Shown here in pieces: positions 17,342 through 20,504 of a stretch of DNA of 20,504 nt. The notes beneath the pieces were generated by a model that made no database searches, had not been told where the DNA came from, and saw nothing but the letters and a program-made list of their open reading frames with translations. A program made the translations under genes and the position numbers. Each line of letters starts with the position of its first letter. Position 1 is the first letter of the stretch. This DNA comes from Russula earlei (lineage: Eukaryota > Basidiomycota > Agaricomycetes > Russulales > Russulaceae), in NCBI GenBank assembly GCA_025769875.1, contig JAGFNK010000837.1, positions 1 to 20,504 on the forward strand, written 5' to 3'.

Positions 17342-17929
17342 TGTTACCGAGTGGTTTGGGGTCCGGAAGATGCCGGAACACCTGAACTATGGACTGCATC
17401 GTTTGCATTATGCGTGCGTCAGATCTTGATCGTTTATGTTCCTTGATATCACATTCGGAGCGCGTTGATCGTATCTTTCAGAAGATGTACTGAAGAAGCA
17501 ATGAGTAGCATTGCTTCTGTCCCAGATGTTCCTGTACCGCCACGTACGTCGATTCCTTGATTGGGGAAGCACTTAATGCTTCCAGCACCGAGATCGTTTA
17601 CATAGAAGCAACCTCGCTTCTATGAGCCATGTTTTGCTTCTATAGCACCGACTAGTACTACAGTAGTACAAACCTTATCCCTGTAGGGCTATATAAAGCC
17701 CCCAGTCGTAACAGTTGAGCCCTAAGCTCGACTTAGTTTGCCAATCCCAAACAGTTGACTCCTACCCCGTCTGCAGAGCCCCTCTCATCTTGTTGTCATA
17801 CTCTAGAAGGATCTAACACTCCTTCCCCTCCACGAGTATTGCTTGCTTGACTCAAGCATATCTGCATTGGTAGGACGCGTTTATAGACGCGACCATTGAT
17901 CTTATTTAAGGCACTTTGGAGCCTTAACA
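17342..17929 (+). repeat. 5' LTR of family C
   Basis: It is 588 bp with inverted ends TGTTA (17342) and TAACA (17929). The U3 has several AGAAGC/GCTTCT motifs. TATA box TATATAAA is at 17690-17697. A hairpin TTGAGC-CCTAA-GCTCGA (17715-17731) lies at the predicted transcript start. A truncated second copy is at 12463-12760. Confidence 0.85.
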
Positions 17930-17941
17930 TAAGTCGAGCTT
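17930..17941 (+). promoter_or_regulatory. Family C primer-binding site, self-complementary to its own LTR
   Basis: TAAGTCGAGCTT starts directly after the LTR. Its perfect complement AAGCTCGACTTA is at 17724-17735, 34 nt downstream of the TATA box start. Confidence 0.75.
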
Positions 17942-18032
17942 CTATCACAGACATCGCTGTGAAAGCGAACCAGAAATAGGCAGGAAGCCTAAAGACTAGG
18001 ATCTAGTCATCATACGGTCAGCAACCTACGCT

Positions 18033-20107
18033 GAAGTAGTCAAGGGGGAGAATCTATACAGACCTCTCCACGACAAGAAGAAGGTGTACTACGTGACTCT
18101 CGACGAGCAGCACGGTTGGACACACGCATACTTCTGTAAAGACCCCTACTGTCATTGGCATAGACAGTGGTAAGAGGGCAGACAAGTCCCGACTCCCTAG
18201 GAAAGGAAGTGGCGAGTGGACAAACTGGAGATCGAGGGAGAACATAGCATACGCGTAAAGTTCAACCAGAAATCAAAGCAAGGAACCAAATTCGGTTGGT
18301 TCAAAGCTAGAGAGAGGGACGATCTACCCTCAGGAATCAAAGGAACTGCCATCTGGTGTTGGGCAGACCAGGAAGGGCCTAACAGATACGAGGTCCGATA
18401 CAAGGAAGCTACCTTCCTTGTGAATACATCAACGATCAGTGGTACTTTATTGATTACCACAAAGGACGTCCCTACGCAGGAGAGGACGAAGACATCGACG
18501 AATATAAGGTCCTAGGTTTAGGAACCAGGACAGATCCTTATACTACTCATTGGGAACCCAGAAGTCAAGTAGTAGACGACCCAGCTCCATTGATACAAAA
18601 GTCATCAAGTGGAGAAACAGAACAGTCGGACCCTCCGACTACAGATCAGAAAGCAGAAGCACCAGAAGTATTGGAGCTAGCTGAAAGACTAGAGCAGACA
18701 GTACACGTCTCGCCCATTGAACCAACAATCGTTGAAGAACCAGAAGAATCAGTCGAAATGGCTACCATTGCAGCAACGCAGACAGCCACCATTGCCACCC
18801 AGACAGCAGGTGGAAGAGCAGGGCCCGCCATCATAGTAAACCCTGGAGGAGGTCCACCCGGAGCAGGAGGACCACCTGGAGGTGGAGGAGTCCCCTTCGG
18901 ACCCGCAGGTCCACCAGTACCAGGAGGAGGCCCACCTGGAGGAGGCCCTCCAGCAGGGGGACCACCAGCAGCACCTCCTGTAGGACCAGGGGCGAATCTG
19001 GCACCTCAGCCGGCACCGGGCCCCCATGGGGGCAACGGATCTCTAAAAGGAGACCCTCCTGAAGTCTTCAAAGGAGACAGGAAAAAGACGAAGTACTTTG
19101 TCCAGGATTTCAATCTATGGAATCTGCTCAACAGCGACAACCCGACCATGACTATTCCAATGAAGCGAGTAGCCCTAGCTCTCACCTACATCAAGGGAGA
19201 GAAAGTGCATGAATGGGTGGTCAATCAAACGAACCTGGTAGAAGCAAAAAGAAATGGGGACCCGCCGTCGCCCTATGCACCAGTGCAGCTAGATCCAACT
19301 GACATGCTCTTTTGGACCGAATTTGTGGATGACTTCTTCAGAGAATTCAAAGACACCACAGAACCTGAAGACGCTTTCATGGAGCTACAACAACTGTCCA
19401 TGTCTAAAGCAGCATCGCTGGATGACTATACCAGCAAGTTCCTTGTTCTGCTCAGTAAAGCAGGATGGGACCAGAATTCACCAGGAGCAGTAGAAGCCTA
19501 CAAGGCTGGACTAATCACCTGGCTGGTGCGACGAATCTACAATCGACCAGTCAGAGATATACCTGCCATCAATGATCTACGAGCATGGATCAATGCTGCC
19601 AGGGAAGAACAGGCCAGAGACCAGCTCATGAAAGCCAATATTGGATCTGGAGGTGGATCGTTGACCACCAGGGAAAATCGTATGAAATCCCTACAGGTGG
19701 GGAAAAGGCGAAACCAAAGAGATCCAAATGCAATGGAAGTAGACTCAGTATCCACTGATGCAGCAAGGACCAAGCGACGTCCTCCTCTGACAGAGGAAAA
19801 GAAGAAACTGCTAGCAGAAGGGAAATGCTTCATCTGCAAGAAAGCAGGACATATCAGTCGGAACTGTCCAGACAAGGACAGAGTCAAGAAGAAATCAAGT
19901 AACCCAAGGGACAAAGGGAAAGCTCGAGCTCTGGAAACAGAGAAGGAGGACGACTCAGGGGATAGTGGAAATGAAAGCACTGTCTCCGGGCGATCTACAT
20001 CTCCTCCTCCTACCTATAACAAGAGCTCCTCCTCGGCGTCCATAAAGAAGATGTCCACCAAACAAAAGGAGGACTTATTGGAAGAACTGATGGAACAGGG
20101 TTTTTAG
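18033..20107 (+). pseudogene. Family C gag (capsid, Gly/Pro linker, zinc knuckle), N-terminal lesions
   Basis: The N-terminal part begins near EVVKGENLYRPLHDKKKVYY; no ATG is visible upstream, so the start codon may be mutated. Two stops follow in frame, TAA at 18171-18173 and TAG at 18198-18200, both explicable as C-to-T changes in Gln codons. A 1-nt deletion near 18412-18421 shifts the frame; from about 18422 it is uninterrupted to TAG at 20105-20107. It holds YINDQWYFIDYHKGRPY (matching family E), a long Gly/Pro linker (about 18838-19020), the capsid domain (FKGDRKKTKYFVQDFNLW, LALTYIKGEKVHEW, LDDYTSKFLVLLSKAGW) and a CX2CX4HX4C knuckle (CFICKKAGHISRNC, about 19826-19867). The C-terminal tail is charged. 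About 1.7 kb downstream of the lesions is intact. Confidence 0.85.
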
Positions 20108-20136
20108 GAACACCTAAGTCGACGGCCTGGCTTAGG
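20098..20136 (+). promoter_or_regulatory. Putative -1 ribosomal frameshift signal at the family C gag-pol junction
   Basis: The heptamer GGGTTTT (20098-20104), read G-GGT-TTT, directly precedes the gag TAG. After an 8-nt spacer comes a stem-loop with arms CCTAAGTCG (20113-20121) and TGGCTTAGG (20128-20136), 9 bp including two G-U pairs, and a 6-nt loop. The -1 frame is open from GGG-TTT-TTA into the protease. GGGUUUU is the heptamer of barley yellow dwarf virus and satisfies the X-XXY-YYZ rule. Confidence 0.8.
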
Positions 20137-20504
20137 AAGAATAGTGTGTTGCAAGTGTACATTAGAAGACTAAATGCTATGAATATTCCGTTCACCTTCG
20201 TCACTGCACACACAACGGCCGAGGAATCTGCTCTACTGGACAGTGGAGCAACAGAGAACTTCATCGATCACTCAGCTTGGAAAAGACTGAAGATTGGAAA
20301 ACAAGAACTACATGAACCCATGGTAGTACGAAACGTCGACGGAACCCAGAATAAGCAGGGGGAACTCACCCATTACTGCTGGCTTCGTGTCCGATACAAG
20401 GAGAAGGGAGAGCTTGCAGAGGTTCTATCTCACAGATTTAGGAACGGATCGGGTCATCCTGGGATATCCCTTCCTATATGAATTCGACCCCACCATCAAC
20501 TGGA
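20098..20504 (+). pseudogene. Family C pol, aspartic protease, partial and frameshifted
   Basis: Entered from gag by -1 frameshifting, the frame reads GFLGTPKSTAWLRKN and then the retropepsin core with its active site in ALLDSGATENFID (DSGA codons at 20239-20250). VVRNVDGTQNKQG follows, like the family B protease. Near 20410-20425 a 1-nt shift breaks the frame; the conserved TDLGTDRVILGYPFL continues in another frame to the window end. RT and later domains are outside the window. Confidence 0.82.

Larger units (their letters stand above)
17342..20504 (+). mobile_element. Ty3/gypsy family C element inserted in family E pol (runs off the window)
   Basis: It contains a complete 5' LTR, primer-binding site, gag, frameshift signal and protease. 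RT onwards lies beyond 20504. The 5-bp left flank CCATT (17337-17341) should reappear after the 3' LTR. Confidence 0.88.

Noticed and set aside
1..20504. tRNA, rRNA or CRISPR array
   Set aside because: I saw no cloverleaf with a consensus B box, no rRNA-like blocks and no regularly spaced direct repeats; the only tandem array is the 14-bp LTR repeat.

Overview
The window looks like a transposon-dense, probably heterochromatic stretch of a filamentous basidiomycete (Agaricomycete-like) genome. The evidence is 49-52 nt GT-AG introns, a fungal FAR1/SWIM-type Mutator-like (MULE) transposase, and several Ty3/gypsy families with LTRs nested in one another. I see no rRNA, tRNA or CRISPR array and no host gene I can identify. 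Almost every recognisable gene is a transposon pseudogene.

Layout. 1-1970: no recognised gene; short diverged repeats and a pyrimidine-rich block. 1971-2334: truncated LTR of family B. 2335-10334: a MULE bounded by 83-bp terminal inverted repeats (TIRs). Its transposase gene is split by a minus-strand Ty3 element (family B, 3178-8421) that has lost its 3' end. That Ty3 element is itself split in the RT domain by an 828-bp solo LTR (family A, 4449-5276) with a perfect 5-bp target duplication. 10458-11285: a second family A solo LTR. 11286-12460: pyrimidine-rich DNA without a recognised gene. 12463-12760: a truncated LTR of family C. 13050-14334: two LTR-like copies of family D in tail-to-tail inverted orientation. 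14330-15795: 5' LTR of family E, interrupted by a third family A solo LTR. 15797-17341: family E gag and the first codons of pol. 17342-20504: a family C element that inserted at the start of E pol (LTR, gag, protease), running off the window.

Three independent Ty3 families (B, C, E) share two logical features. (1) The primer-binding site beside the 5' LTR is complementary to a site 32-34 nt downstream of the same LTR's TATA box. This is the arrangement expected for Tf1-type self-primed reverse transcription. (2) The gag stop is preceded by G-GAT-TTT or G-GGT-TTT, followed after 5-8 nt by a hairpin, with pol open in the -1 frame: a programmed -1 frameshift signal.

A third signal is less expected. 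LTR families A and D contain a hydrophobic reading frame that ends at or near the LTR 3' end. In D its substitutions are concentrated at third codon positions, which suggests an LTR-encoded small membrane protein, although no copy of D has an ATG in that frame.

Transposon decay is mainly by nonsense mutations explicable as C-to-T changes, 1-nt frameshifts, nested insertion and deletion. Family A solo LTRs look youngest because all three keep intact target duplications.
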